From contig OY288241.1 in NCBI GenBank assembly GCA_958450325.1, positions 52,524,078-52,588,077 on the forward strand: a DNA stretch of 64,000 nt, in the 5' to 3' direction. The stretch comes from Agrostemma githago. Its lineage: Eukaryota > Streptophyta > Magnoliopsida > Caryophyllales > Caryophyllaceae. The position numbers and the translations under genes were made by a program. The notes beneath the pieces are model-generated. The model saw only the letters and a list, made by a program, of their open reading frames with translations, was not told where the DNA came from and did no database searches. This document shows positions 52,903-63,516 of this stretch, piece after piece (the first letter of the stretch is position 1; every line of letters begins with the position of its first letter).

Positions 52903-54980
52903 CACTACAAATGAGCACTTGGGCCACGGCTGAATTTGTGGCAAAAGTGCTAAATTTTCGTGGCTAAAGTACTTTGCCACGGAAAGACCATCCGTGGCGC
53001 AAGTGGCCGTGGCAAACAAATAGCCACGGGAAAAAAAAACGTGGCAAGTATTGATTTTATTGCCACGAAGTCTCCCGTGGCTAGAATTAATTTTTTGCCA
53101 CGGATTATCCCGTGGCTAATTATGTTGGTGACGAAACATTTATTCCGATGACAAAATATATAATAAATTAAATAAATTAATAACCGTAAGAATTCTCTTA
53201 ATCATTCAGATATTATTTAATTTCACCATACGTATCGAAGAGCCTTCCCAGGAGGTCACCCATCTTAACACTACTCTCACTCAAGCACGCTTAACTAAGG
53301 AGTTCTTATGGCCAGCTAACAGAAATGAAATTGAACTTTATTGACATAATCATTGGTTTGAATTCTTTTAAAGTGATGTTTTTTTCACAAACTACATTTA
53401 CTTTGAGTAATTAATTTTTTTTCTCCAATGATTTACATATTATTAATAAAAAATTATTACTCCGGAAAAAAAAAATTGTTTCGAAGTTGATTTTTGGACT
53501 CATGATTTCATTAATTTATCGATATTTTTATTTTAGTTTCTATTTTCCACGTTCTTTCATTGCTAGTTCTTTTGATATGTTTTTCTCTTTTCGTTATCGG
53601 TCGTTATTTTATTTCATCAGTTTTTTATCCTCATTGAGTTTCCGCTTGCCTACTTCAAGTTTTACCCGAATTTTCTTTTTCATTAAGTAAATTTTATTTT
53701 AAATTCATTTTTTAAAATATCTTCCAAATAATATTACAGAACAGTTATTGAATTAAACGGTTGACGATAAATTAGTTTTGGATTTTCTCACTATTAGTCC
53801 TTAATTATTATATTTTCTTACCTGTATTTGTTAATTATTTGAATTTCTCGTTATACCTCTCTTTTTTTGAAAAAATATTTTGGATGGTTATTGAACTTAG
53901 GAACGACTTTCTAATATATTAATCTTTCTTTCAAATCAAACAACTTGAAAGACAAATAATTTACAAAAATAAATATTGTTTTCGCAATCAAAGTTAATTC
54001 CATAAAAAAATATAGACCGATTAGAATTCTTAAATACGAGTTTAATAAAGCGTTTTTTTAACACTGCAAATATTGTAAGAAAATCAATAATTTGGAAAAA
54101 AAATCATGCTCAGTTACTTTCTTTTTAAGTTTTTTTGTCTTAAAAAGAAGTGTATTACATGTGAAAAAAATTCATTAATTAAGCGGTAAAAATGAAAAAG
54201 TCTTAAATAATATTAGACATCTCAATGATGGATGATCAATCACATACTTATTTTACTTGATTTGCTATGTACGCCGCATTTTAGCTAGCATATATTTCAC
54301 TATGTAAATGTTAGTTGTCGTTCAAAAGTCAAACTTAAGATTATTGATTTAATAAAACATATTGTCAAATTAAGAGAAATCAATTACTTCAAAAATAATG
54401 ATAAGTAGAAAATCCACAAATTTGACAACCAATGTTTTCTTGTATTTAATTTTACAAAAAAATCATTTTTTTTTCTTAAAACTAAATAAAATAATACCAA
54501 TTTTTTTTATTAATAAAATATTTTCAAATTTAATATTTTTTTTTTCATATTATCTTTAACTTTGAATTTGAATGAATTTTTTAAGATCAATATTTGACAC
54601 TCGGCTTAACTTGAAAGTAATTTGATTAAAGTTTGGAGAACCATTAGCAACACGCGTTTACTAAATCTGTGGCTAAAAAATAATTTCGTCACGCAAGTTA
54701 ACTATGTTGTGGCTAAATAATATTTGCCACTGAACAAATTCATGGCTATATATATTTTTGCCACGGGTGTGGCATCTTTCGTGGCAATAGTGATTATTGG
54801 CCACGACTTAAATAAAATTCGTGGCGCAAGTGAATTTTTGCCACGGGAAAAAATGTTTCCGTGGCATATTTTTTTTCCCTAGTAGTGAATCAAATTTTTC
54901 CCGTGGCTAGGTAAAATTTAGCCACAAATAACAAATTCCCGTGGCATAATTCGTGGTGCAAGTGTCAATTTGTTGTAGTG
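52903..54980. mobile_element. Non-autonomous CACTA transposon (2078 bp)
   Basis: The ends are CACTACAA and TTGTAGTG, and the 3-bp target copy TTG flanks it at 52900-52902 and 54981-54983. Both ends carry dense subterminal repeats built on GCCACGG/CCGTGGC (about 52920-53115 and 54640-54960), typical of CACTA elements. The AT-rich core (53320-54640) has no credible coding frame. A 5S rRNA-derived segment lies at 53241-53306. It inserted into the leader of the Tat/Ogre element. Confidence 0.88.
53241..53306 (-). ncRNA. 5S rRNA-derived segment inside the CACTA element
   Basis: On the minus strand it matches, from my memory of plant 5S rRNA, the stretch from about residue 40 to 105. Intact words are AGTTAAGCGTGCTTG (box A region), GAGAGTAGT and GATGGGTGACCTCCTGGGAA (box C). 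By eye about 57 of 66 bases agree, and most differences are C-to-T or G-to-A. The 5' and 3' ends of 5S rRNA, which pair to form helix I, are missing, so it is not a functional rRNA gene. It may still hold a pol III internal promoter. Cassandra-type or SINE3-like origin is possible but unproven. Confidence 0.75.
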
Positions 54981-55273
54981 TTGCCTCGATTCGAAGTTTT
55001 ACATTTTGGGTCGTCTCATCTTAGAAGTCCTCTCTTTTAAATCTCACTCCTGAGATTTGTGTCAAATCGTCTCGCTCCAGAGACATAAGATCATTAGGCG
55101 CTTCGCCGAACACACCGAGAGTCTAGAGCACCTGAGCCCCTAAATTGATGACCGCAAACACGTGCAAATCAGAGGTCTCATTTCCGTGTCGCTCAATTAC
55201 AGGCATTCCTCGAGTCTCTAAGTCGTCGGGTGGATCCAATCTCATCTTCAGTTCCTGTTTCGCAGATCTGAAG

Positions 55274-55879
55274 ATGTCTTCCGGCAACAACCTCGAACAA
55301 TTCAACACCATGCTAGGGCTTGTCAAAGAAATCCAAAACAACATGGCCCAAATAACTGCTGCCCATGACAATATCCTCCTCCAACTTGGCAAGCTTGAAG
55401 AAGCTGCCAACGAAGTACGAAACCTCCCCCAGGAGGAGGTGAATGAAAAGCCCTTCATTCCTAGGGACAGGATGAGGCTCGGGCCGGCTAGGTTCGTCCC
55501 AGCCCTTGGGGGGCGTCCCTCCCGAAGCCTGATAGACCTAGGCATGACCTACGCCAAGGCTCTCAGAATTGCCAACAATGACTGGCAATTATCACAGCTT
55601 GTCCCTACCCAGGACCCGCCTTTCGGAGCCAAAGATGCGTACTGGGATCCCAGTGCCTACTGCCTATATCATCAGGGCAGGGGGCAGGATACAGAAGACT
55701 GTGATCACCTCAAACATGACATCCAGGACTTGGTGGATACCGGAACTTTCCCTCCGGTGAAGGCGCAGACGACGCAACTCGCCATTGGGAAAACTAGTGA
55801 CAGGGCAACCGCGTCTGTAGTGGTAAAAACGAGTGGCACCAACAAGGTGCTTTTCCTGGGAGGAAGCCTCGACGCTTAG
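55274..55879 (+). CDS. Tat/Ogre gag, N-terminal coiled coil joined to the zinc-knuckle part
   Basis: ATG at 55274 opens MSSGNNLEQFNTMLGLVKEI with a coiled-coil-like segment (NMAQITAAHDNILLQLGKLE). It passes directly to FVPALGGRPSRSLIDLGMTY and the zinc-knuckle-like YCLYHQGRGQDTEDCDHLKH followed by DIQDLVDTG, typical of the gag C-terminus in Tat elements. The capsid core found in the gag at 35267 is absent, so the protein (201 aa) is internally deleted. It may bind RNA. The frame is open upstream to 55145, but ATG 55274 aligns better with the family start. Confidence 0.75.
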   Translation: MSSGNNLEQFNTMLGLVKEIQNNMAQITAAHDNILLQLGKLEEAANEVRNLPQEEVNEKPFIPRDRMRLGPARFVPALGGRPSRSLIDLGMTYAKALRIANNDWQLSQLVPTQDPPFGAKDAYWDPSAYCLYHQGRGQDTEDCDHLKHDIQDLVDTGTFPPVKAQTTQLAIGKTSDRATASVVVKTSGTNKVLFLGGSLDA

Positions 55880-56239
55880 AGGTGTAGTCGGTCTTAGTCA
55901 AAGTCTAGTGTGTCTATAGGGCCTAGGCTAAAATAATAATAAACTTTGTCTTTTTTTTAATGCATCGAGTCCGGGCAGTGCGAAGGGACATGTCCTCCAC
56001 CTCTCCCCCATTAAATAAAATCACGGGTATCTAGCCCGTCTACTACTTTATCAATAAAATGATTCTACTTTTACAAACATGCCTCGACAATTGCTCGATT
56101 TTCTTTAATAATGTACTTCATCGCTTGAAGCTCGATACTATGCCATTTATCGATAGCAATTAACTAAAGCATAAGGGCTACAACAAACGGCCCATTCAAC
56201 TCCACCCTAAAAAGAGATCAGGGACAATTACCCTAAAGC
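55880..56239. other. Non-coding gap between gag and pol remnant
   Basis: No coding similarity. Protease, RT and RNase H, expected here in a full Tat element, are missing. Two AATAAAA words occur (56014-56060). Confidence 0.55.
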
Positions 56240-57933
56240 TCAATCCACAGCAGACTCCCTAACCACCATGCACAACATAAGAAACCCCACGACCAATAGC
56301 AATAGGTGACGGTACACCCATATCAGTCAAACTAGACTTCCCATTTACAAACAACGCAGCCGAATACGAAGCCTGCCAAATAGGGCTAAAAGTCGCCGTA
56401 ACTCTAGGAGTTAAAAACCTTAGAGTACATGGAGATTCATCCCTGGTAGTCAACCAAGCCACGGGCACTTGGAAGGTCTATAGCGAAAGTCTAACCCCAT
56501 ACCAAACCGAAATAGAGACAATATCCCGGGAATTCACCGAAATCGACTTCATACACACACCTCGCAAAGAAAACCAATTCGCTAACGCCCTATCCAAGCT
56601 AGCCTCACTAATAAACATGCCCGACAACCTCTTCTCTATGCCTATTTGCGTAGAAAGGAGTGAGCAGCTTGCCTACATGCATAACCTCGAAACCGACGAT
56701 ATCCTCGAAGAACCCTGATACAAAGCAATCCTAGACTTCAAAACCGATGGATCATACCCTCCCAACACAAACACCAAAAACAAAAGAGCATTACGAATAC
56801 AATCCGCCCATTACGTTTTAAACCAAGGACTACTGTACAAACGAACCCCACAAGGAGTACTCCTTAGAGGCGTAAAAAAAACCCAATCCTAGAGAGTCAT
56901 GGAAGAGGTACATGACGGGGAATGCGGACCCCACATGAGTGCACACCTATTAGCCCAAAAAATAATGAGACTGGGCTATTACTGGGTCACCTTGCAAGCA
57001 GACTGCCGGCGTCATGTCCGCCACTATCACAACTGCCAAATATTCGCCAACATCTAACACCTACCGCCATACCCACTCCATACCATAACAACCCCATGGC
57101 CCTTCTCTACTTGGAGAATTGACATCATAGGGAAGGTACACCCAGTCGGGACCGGCGGACACTGTTTTATATTAGTGTTCGTCGATTACTTTACCAAATG
57201 GGTAGAAGCTGCCTCTTACACCGTACTAACCTCTAAACAAGTAGTCAAATTCCTACAAAACAACATCATTTGCCGATACGGCATACCTCACGACCAGGGG
57301 GCTCATTTCAGGGCCGACACCCGAAAACTCCTAAACAAATACCAAATCCAAAGACACAAATCCTCACCCTATAGACCTCAGACAAACGGGGCCGTAGAGG
57401 AAGCAAACAAAACCATTACCACGATCCTTAAGAAAATGATAGACAATTACCGGGATTGACCAAACAAAATACCCTTCGCATTATGGGGATACCGAACCTC
57501 CTACCGAACACCCACCGGAGCAACGCCTTACTAACTAACCTACGGCTCCAAAGCCATGCAACCCATAAGGCTAGAGATACCCTCCCTAAGGATACTAGCC
57601 GAAAGCGGCATCCCCGAAGAAGAGTGGAACCAAAAACGTTACGATGAGCGTAGAATACATGCACTGTCCAACGTGCAAGCCTACCAACAACATATACAAC
57701 GAGCCTTTAATAAACGAGTCAAATCCCGAAACACACATGAGGGAGACTTAGTAGTCAAATCCATTAGAGCACCCCTTCCCGTCGACCCCAGAGGGAAGTT
57801 CAAACCAAACTGGGCGGGCCCCTACCTCATCAAGAAAATACTCTCGGGGGGCGTCGTAATCCTTACCGACCAAGACGCTCAAGAGTTCTCAACTCCATTC
57901 AACATGGACCAACTCAAGCAATACTACCCCTAA
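56240..57933 (+). pseudogene. Tat pol remnant: archaeal-type RNase H and integrase
   Basis: One frame, broken only by stops (near 56716, 56889, 57055, 57459, 57532), reads FTNNAAEYEACQIGLKVAVT and VHGDSSLVVNQATGTWKVYS, the second, archaeal-type RNase H that marks the Tat lineage. The integrase zinc region is GECGPHMSAHLLAQKIMRLG with CRRHVRHYHNCQIF. The core includes WRIDIIGKVHPVG (first Asp), FVDYFTKWVEAASY, PHDQGAHF (second Asp region) and NGAVEEANKTI (Glu). The C-terminus includes GPYLIKKILSGGVV and ends NMDQLKQYYP. No frameshifts are seen, so decay is mainly by point mutation. Confidence 0.88.
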
Positions 57934-58239
57934 ACATCCCAAAAACCCCATCCTTATCTCCGACCTAGGGTGAAAACCCGCGCAAAACATTTTTTGTTTA
58001 AAAAAAACAATCGCATCAATAATTTGCATAACGAGTCTAAAGCAAAATCACTCACATCTCAAAGAACTGCGAACATGGTTTGATTCCGTCTAAACACGGA
58101 TACGTAGGCAACCCTTCCCCGGGAACAACCAACAAAAATGACAAGATCGATTACTCGATTCGCATACAAACCGGACCTTTTTTTTATGCGTTCCGATTAG
58201 TGAGTGATTCCAATGACGAACCACAAACGACAAGCCGAT

Positions 58240-58500
58240 GACGGAGTGAAAACCCAAAAGGGCGCCCCGGGCAAAATGAAGAAACGAGTTGCGAGCCGTC
58301 GTAAAAAAAAGTGACGAACTGAGGACAGAGTGAAAACCCGAAAGGGCGCTCCGGGCAAAATGAAGAAACGAGTTGCGAGCCGTAAAAAAAAGCAAAAAAA
58401 AGAGAGCAAAACAAAAGGTGAGTCGAGGATGGAGTGAAAACCCGAATGGGCACTCCACGTATAATGAAGAATCGAATTGCGAGCCACCAAAAAAAATGAA
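58240..58500 (+). repeat. Three tandem units of about 85-105 bp in the Tat 3' region
   Basis: Units are centred on GAGTGAAAACCC at about 58244, 58328 and 58432, each followed by GGGCRCYCC, AAAATGAAGAA(A/T)CGA and TTGCGAGCC, with A-rich spacers of changing length. They generate several overlapping antisense frames that are not genes. The region 57934-58239 is the non-coding 3' part of the element. Confidence 0.8.
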
Positions 58501-58749
58501 AATAAAAATAAAAATGTGCTTCTCGATCATTAATAAAAAAAAATCAGTTAAATCGAGCCTTTGTCGAGGCCTTTACATCAAGCATCCGAAATCCGGCTAC
58601 CCCAGAAAATGACAACGGGTCAAAACACTACAAAAGCTAGTACTAATACGTCACATAATATCAATTAATAAAACATAGTAAAAATGGCTGGGCTCTACCA
58701 CTCTAACCTCTGTCTCCCCTCGTCGTACGGGTGCGCTTGTTCGAGTTTT

Positions 58750-59900
58750 TCACCATCGACCCCTCCTAATGCAAGCTTCCACCACCCTAGCCAAAGGCGA
58801 GCCCAGGCAATTATGTCTCCTCTCATCACTCACACCTTCAACACGAGTCTCGTCGGTCTTGGTCCATATAGATGAACTGACGGCACTAGAATCGGTAACG
58901 CTATCTTTGGTCAGGCACTTAGTGACGTCAACTTGAGTTGCCTCCTTATCCTCTAGCATCGCGATCTTCCTAACTTTTGACTTGCTCTGTCTTGACGGGT
59001 GTTCATAAACCCCCCGCCGGAATGAGTTAATGTCGGTCGGTCGAACACTCTCTATAACAACGGGACGTGGAAATTTCTGTTCCCAAGACACCTTAAACTC
59101 CCTGAACGAATTCTGCGTCCACGAGTCGATCCTAAGATCACCTCTAGTAATCTCTGAGGTGGTTGGCCTCACCCCCATTTGGTTCGACAACTCGTCTGGA
59201 TAAATATAAATCGGATCCCTTAAGGATAATATCAACATAACCTGAGTCGAGGACGAAAAAGGAAACCCGACCTGTCCGCTAATATGTCACCACATGACTG
59301 TCCACCTCATAGCCGCTTGTCTATTGTCCAAGTAGGAATGCCACTCTTCTTCGGTATAACCAGCGCTCCATGCCTGCACCATCTTGCGACCCGTGAAGCC
59401 TTTATAGCTATAACCCTTAACAGACCGAGGAGGGTCAACCAAGCCGAGCCTTTCTTGTAGCCAAACCTGCACAAACCCCAACACAATGTCGCATCTTCGA
59501 ATTAAAATGGGTTTAAAAAAACAACGAAAATAACATCCCACATACCTGCAAAATTATTTTAGAACCCCGAAAAGAAGCCCGATGCTACCGAGCACGAGCG
59601 TCAAGACCTAGAATGAGCTCGCCCAAAATGAGTAAAGAGGGCGACCGTCCATGTTCCATCCCATTACAACTTCCAAATCCCAAGGATTACTCCAACCGTC
59701 ATGCACTAGCGCATCCTCAAAAAGATAGTAACAAGCCACCGCAATATAGTAACCTGCCTTAACGCGATAACCACGGACAAACCATCGCTTGGAAAAACCT
59801 CGGGATCACATTTCTTAAAACAACCCGCCCACTCGGCCAAAAGATTCCCAAAACTCGACATGACTCCAAATAACACAAGGGAGCTATAGACACACTATGG
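58750..59900 (-). pseudogene. Antisense ORF resembling plant mobile domain proteins, with a probable intron
   Basis: The minus-strand exons read GFSKRWFVRGYRVKAGYYIA and LVHDGWSNPWDLEVVMGWNM, then ILGLDARAR, RASFRGSKIILQ, then VWLQERLGLVDPP, FTGRKMVQAWSAGYTEEEW and VMLILSLRDPIYIYPDELSN, ending at 58750. A 79-bp intron fits at 59467-59545 (CAG|GTATGT...TGTGCAG|GTT) and keeps the frame. A TGA at 59287 (probably from TGG), another in-frame stop near 59590 and at least one frameshift break it. WLxERLGL and LRDPxYIYPDxLxxQMG are typical of plant mobile domain-like proteins, which some Tat elements carry antisense between pol and the 3' LTR. The role is unknown. Confidence 0.65.
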
Positions 59901-60228
59901 GTATTTTAGTATGTAAAAAACAAGCACCCATAACCCACATATATAGCCTTAAACCCACAACGATTAGGAAACTATGAAAATTTCCAAGAACAAGATCTGG
60001 GCCGCTCAAGCCCAAGCGCCCAAATTTCACCAGCACCCCTATAAGCCAAAAACCAAGACATCAACCCCGCGTTATCACCACAATTACCACCTAACAACCC
60101 TGACATGGGGAACGACCTTCCGAAGTCACTAAAACCCTTTCCGAAGACAGAAATACCCGCGCAAGAGTTACGAGGTCGTACGGACAACACGTTTCACCCG
60201 TAGGATCCACCAGACTTAGACGTATTTT

Positions 60229-62550
60229 TGTAGACGCCCACATTTGGCCGTTAGGTGTCTATAGCAGCTTCCAAAGAACACCCGATGATGATCGGACGCA
60301 AACATGCTTTAATATACTCGAATAAGGGCTCAAAATCATTAGCATTTGGCTTGGGCTTTTTACGGAGTACAAATCTCACAAAACCGACCCCAAATTCAGG
60401 CTCAGTGGGTCGTTCCTAGTCAAATAAGACTAATTTGGGTCGAATCCGACACCAAGGGCAAAACCGTCTTTTAGCGACCGAGTCAAACCCCGGTCAAAGA
60501 CATTTCCGAGGCATAAATACCTGCCGTGTCACCCCACAAATCCGACTTGAAGTCGAAAACTACAAAAATCAGCCACGAAAAACATTAAACAAATCCGTTA
60601 AAGATAGCATTCGATCTCTCAAAGGCTCTTCTACCCGAGCTAGACCCACTCGATCGAGTGGACCGGCCCACTCGGTCGAGTAGGCTCGTGAAGCACGCTG
60701 AACCGGTGTCAAAACTGGGCACTCGACCGAGTATCAGAGTCACTCGGTCGAGTGACTCCTTTTCCAGCCGGATGAGGAGTTCTATTCCACCCAACAACGG
60801 AATCTTGTTTCCTCTCAAATTGCGTGCTTTTCCTATCCAAAGCGGTGTTTCTTGTCACCCAAGTTAAGTTACCTCTCCTAGATACAATCGAGGACCTCTA
60901 CTATAAATAGACCCCCCCTGCACACACCAATATACACATCTACAACATCAACACACATTCAATTCACATCATAAGCAACATCGAGAATTAGCAATACAAT
61001 GCCACGTGACACACAACGGAGAATACGCCGTCCCTACGTCCGAGTTCCGGCCACCTCACCCCCACGCCTAAACCACCATAACTCACCCGCATTTATCTCG
61101 ACGCTCCCGTGCCTAAGTCACAGCTAGACGAGCCACGTTCCGAGAATACAAAGCATGTAGGTTGAGGGTGTAAAATCAAATCTCGTCTTCTCCTTTCTCT
61201 CTCTCTTCCTCTTGTCTTTTTTTTCTTCTTTGTGTCATTCGTTCGTCCGTATTTATACGTGTCATCACCACATTTTTTTATCTTTTCTAATATCGATATT
61301 ATCACTGCAATCTGAATTTTTATACAAAACGAATGTTCTTAAAATACGATACCGACTCTATAATCGAATATCGTATCTAAAGAACTAAATCAATCTCGTT
61401 GATGCTAAGATAATCGTCACATAGTCTTAAAAGACATATTACGACGATTTCAATGCGGAGAGAATCTATTTCATTCAAATCGATTTTCAAACAAATTATA
61501 GTCATCTTTTCTAAAAAAACATTCCGAATATTCGATATTGATTCCATAATCAAGTGTCGAATATGACGAATATCGAAAATTTAAGTCGAGTATAAATCAT
61601 ACTATATTTATACGAGCAAAATTATCGATTATTCAAAAAAGCAATTTCGAAATCAAAAACAAAACGAGCCATAGCTCGTACAGAGGGCACTCGATCGAGT
61701 GCCTAGCCCACTCGATCGAGTGGCACCCCATAAATCGGGCAGAATGCTTTTTTTCGAGACCACTCGGTCGAGTCCCACAGTGACTCGATCGAGTGGCCCC
61801 TGATTCATCAAAACCGTGAGTCTTTCATCATCTTTATGACTTCGGTCAACACGTGTCAAGTCAATCACGTATATTATCCTTTCAAAACCATGCATTACAT
61901 TATATTCATGTCGCTTATTCAATTTACAAACCGTTATCGTCGTTACTAACTCGTTTGCTCATTGTTTTAGCGATTTATTTTCGTTGTTTGTTTTATTATA
62001 CTAAAACGAACCTCGCATGCTAAATACAACTTCGACGTTAATTTAGATGCATTAAATCGACATAGCAACTTATTCAAATATTCGCATGTTTAGTCAAAAC
62101 ATTGTTTGCATATCATTCAATCGAATTACTAACGCGCGTATTTCAAAATCAAACGATATCTTAGTAGAGGCCGCTAATGTGCGGGCGGGGTTGGGTGTTC
62201 TTTGTGAACTTCCCAACACGTGCCCTCACCCCTTACTCAGAACCATGGTTTTCGGATATCCGAATTCATTGGCACACAAGAGTCATTCAATACACGATAT
62301 CCGATAATGTCAGTATCGGTATCAAAATGCAAAGGGACGAACCCAATAAACTCTGACATCCAAATGGGCCGTAGTTTGTGCCCGGCCCACTAAGATATAA
62401 AGTGGGTTCGAATGGGCCCGAACTCCCACAAAGTTCAGTGGCGACTTCACTTCGATTTAAATTTCAATTCGACCCATCTCATATGGAGATTCATTCGCCT
62501 CCCCAAACCAGCGCGTGACCGCGTAGGGGTGGACTTATGTCATGTCCACA
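60229..62550 (+). mobile_element. Solo Tat LTR (copy 3, 2322 bp)
   Basis: It runs TGTAGACGCCC...ATGTCCACA with the 5-bp duplication ATTTT at 60224-60228 and 62551-62555. It contains palindromes CCACTCGATCGAGTGG (60646-60661) and related forms to 60755, TATAAATA (60902-60909), a second palindrome cluster (61685-61800), the conserved block (62170-62262) and AATAAA near 62347. No internal sequence remains. It interrupts the antisense ORF region of the Tat/Ogre element. Confidence 0.95.
60646..60909 (+). promoter_or_regulatory. Palindrome cluster and TATA box of solo LTR copy 3
   Basis: Four ACTCGATCGAGT-type palindromes lie within 110 bp, ending about 150 bp before TATAAATA (60902-60909). The arrangement parallels 38935-39075. 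Confidence 0.5.
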
Positions 62551-62555
62551 ATTTT

Positions 62556-63057
62556 TATTTTTTCTTTTAGGGGGATAAGTTACTCTACCTAGGCGTATTA
62601 TAGCCTTTAACGGCATCGTCAATTTGCGCCTGTAGCCCAATACGGCATTGACATACAAAAGTGATCTAACTTTTTTTTTTCAAAAGTAGCCTATCCATTT
62701 TTAGATAAAAATGTTGAAACTGCACTAGTCTCCCAACGCGCTCGGTCGAAACATGTTAATTTCTCGCATTTCGCACGTTTCTGGTCAAAATGTTTTAATC
62801 GACGTACTATCTAATCAATTCCCGACTCAAACTAACGCATTTCAAAAGTCCGAAAAATCGTTTCCATACTCTCATGCAATCCTAACGCATTTAAAACGTC
62901 CTAAACTACGATGAAATCGCAAACAAACCGAACACGAAGTGATTACTTGTCAATCTAGGTCAACATTTCACAAAACAAGAGCATAAGACTAAACTAATTA
63001 ATTTGAATACTATAAAGTTTGAAATATACAAATCCATACACAAATCAAGTTCATAAA
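62556..63057. other. Non-coding part of the Tat/Ogre element right of the solo LTR
   Basis: This continues the DNA left of 60228 once the solo LTR is removed. AT-rich, with no convincing frame. Confidence 0.45.
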
Positions 63058-63516
63058 CTAGGGAGGACCCATAGACGCCGCGCCTATAGCTATCACGAGC
63101 TCACCGATGTTGTCATCCAAATCTAAGTCCTCCAAAACAAAGGTAGGAGACTCAAAATCGTCCATTCCCGACAACATATCTAGAGTAGTTGTCTCGGGTA
63201 TCCCCCCAACATCCTCGGCGGTGCCCGTGGCATGGCCTTCAGCCTCAACCTCCCTATCCATCTCAAGCCATTGCCTAGCCTCGCTCTGCGCTGAGGTCTC
63301 ACACTGATACCGAGCCAACCGCACTTTAAGTCGGGAAATCTTGTCATCCCGAGATTGTAGGAGATCCTCCAAAACAAAGGTAGGAGACTCACTACCGTCC
63401 ATCCCCGACAGCATATCTAGAGTAGTTATTTCGGGAATCCCCCCAAAATCCTCGGCGGTGCCCGTGACATGGCCTTCAGCCTCAGCCTCAACCTCCCTCT
63501 CCATCTCAAACCCTTG
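63058..63516 (-). CDS. Antisense acidic ORF with internal duplication (partial)
   Basis: A 148-codon minus-strand frame ends at 63058 and is cut on its upstream side at 63516. It holds a coiled-coil-like stretch SRDDKISRLKVRLARYQCET between two copies of an acidic segment (EAEGH.TGTAED.GGIPE.TTLDMLSGMD..ESPTFVLEDL). The DNA repeat has a period of about 237 bp (63129 and 63366), with both copies open. Arg-rich RLKxRLAR stretches are common near the end of plant mobile domain-like ORFs in Tat elements. I cannot assign a function. Confidence 0.5.
   Translation of the reverse strand, partial: QGFEMEREVEAEAEGHVTGTAEDFGGIPEITTLDMLSGMDGSESPTFVLEDLLQSRDDKISRLKVRLARYQCETSAQSEARQWLEMDREVEAEGHATGTAEDVGGIPETTTLDMLSGMDDFESPTFVLEDLDLDDNIGELVIAIGAASMGPP

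Larger units (their letters stand above)
50329..63516 (+). mobile_element. Tat/Ogre-type element with 5' LTR, partial gag-pol and antisense ORFs
   Basis: The order is 5' LTR (50329-52496), primer site (52500-52517), leader split by a CACTA element, gag (55274-55879), archaeal-type RNase H with integrase (56240-57933), a conserved Tat block near 58080-58110, tandem repeats (58240-58500), antisense ORFs (58750-59900 and 63058-63516) with a solo LTR between them, and no 3' LTR within the window. Protease, RT and the first RNase H are absent. It interrupts the copia element on its left. Confidence 0.82.

Noticed and set aside
58090..58530. Overlapping antisense frames of 89-146 codons
   Set aside because: They are produced by three tandem repeat units, so length and internal similarity come from the repeat and not from a gene.
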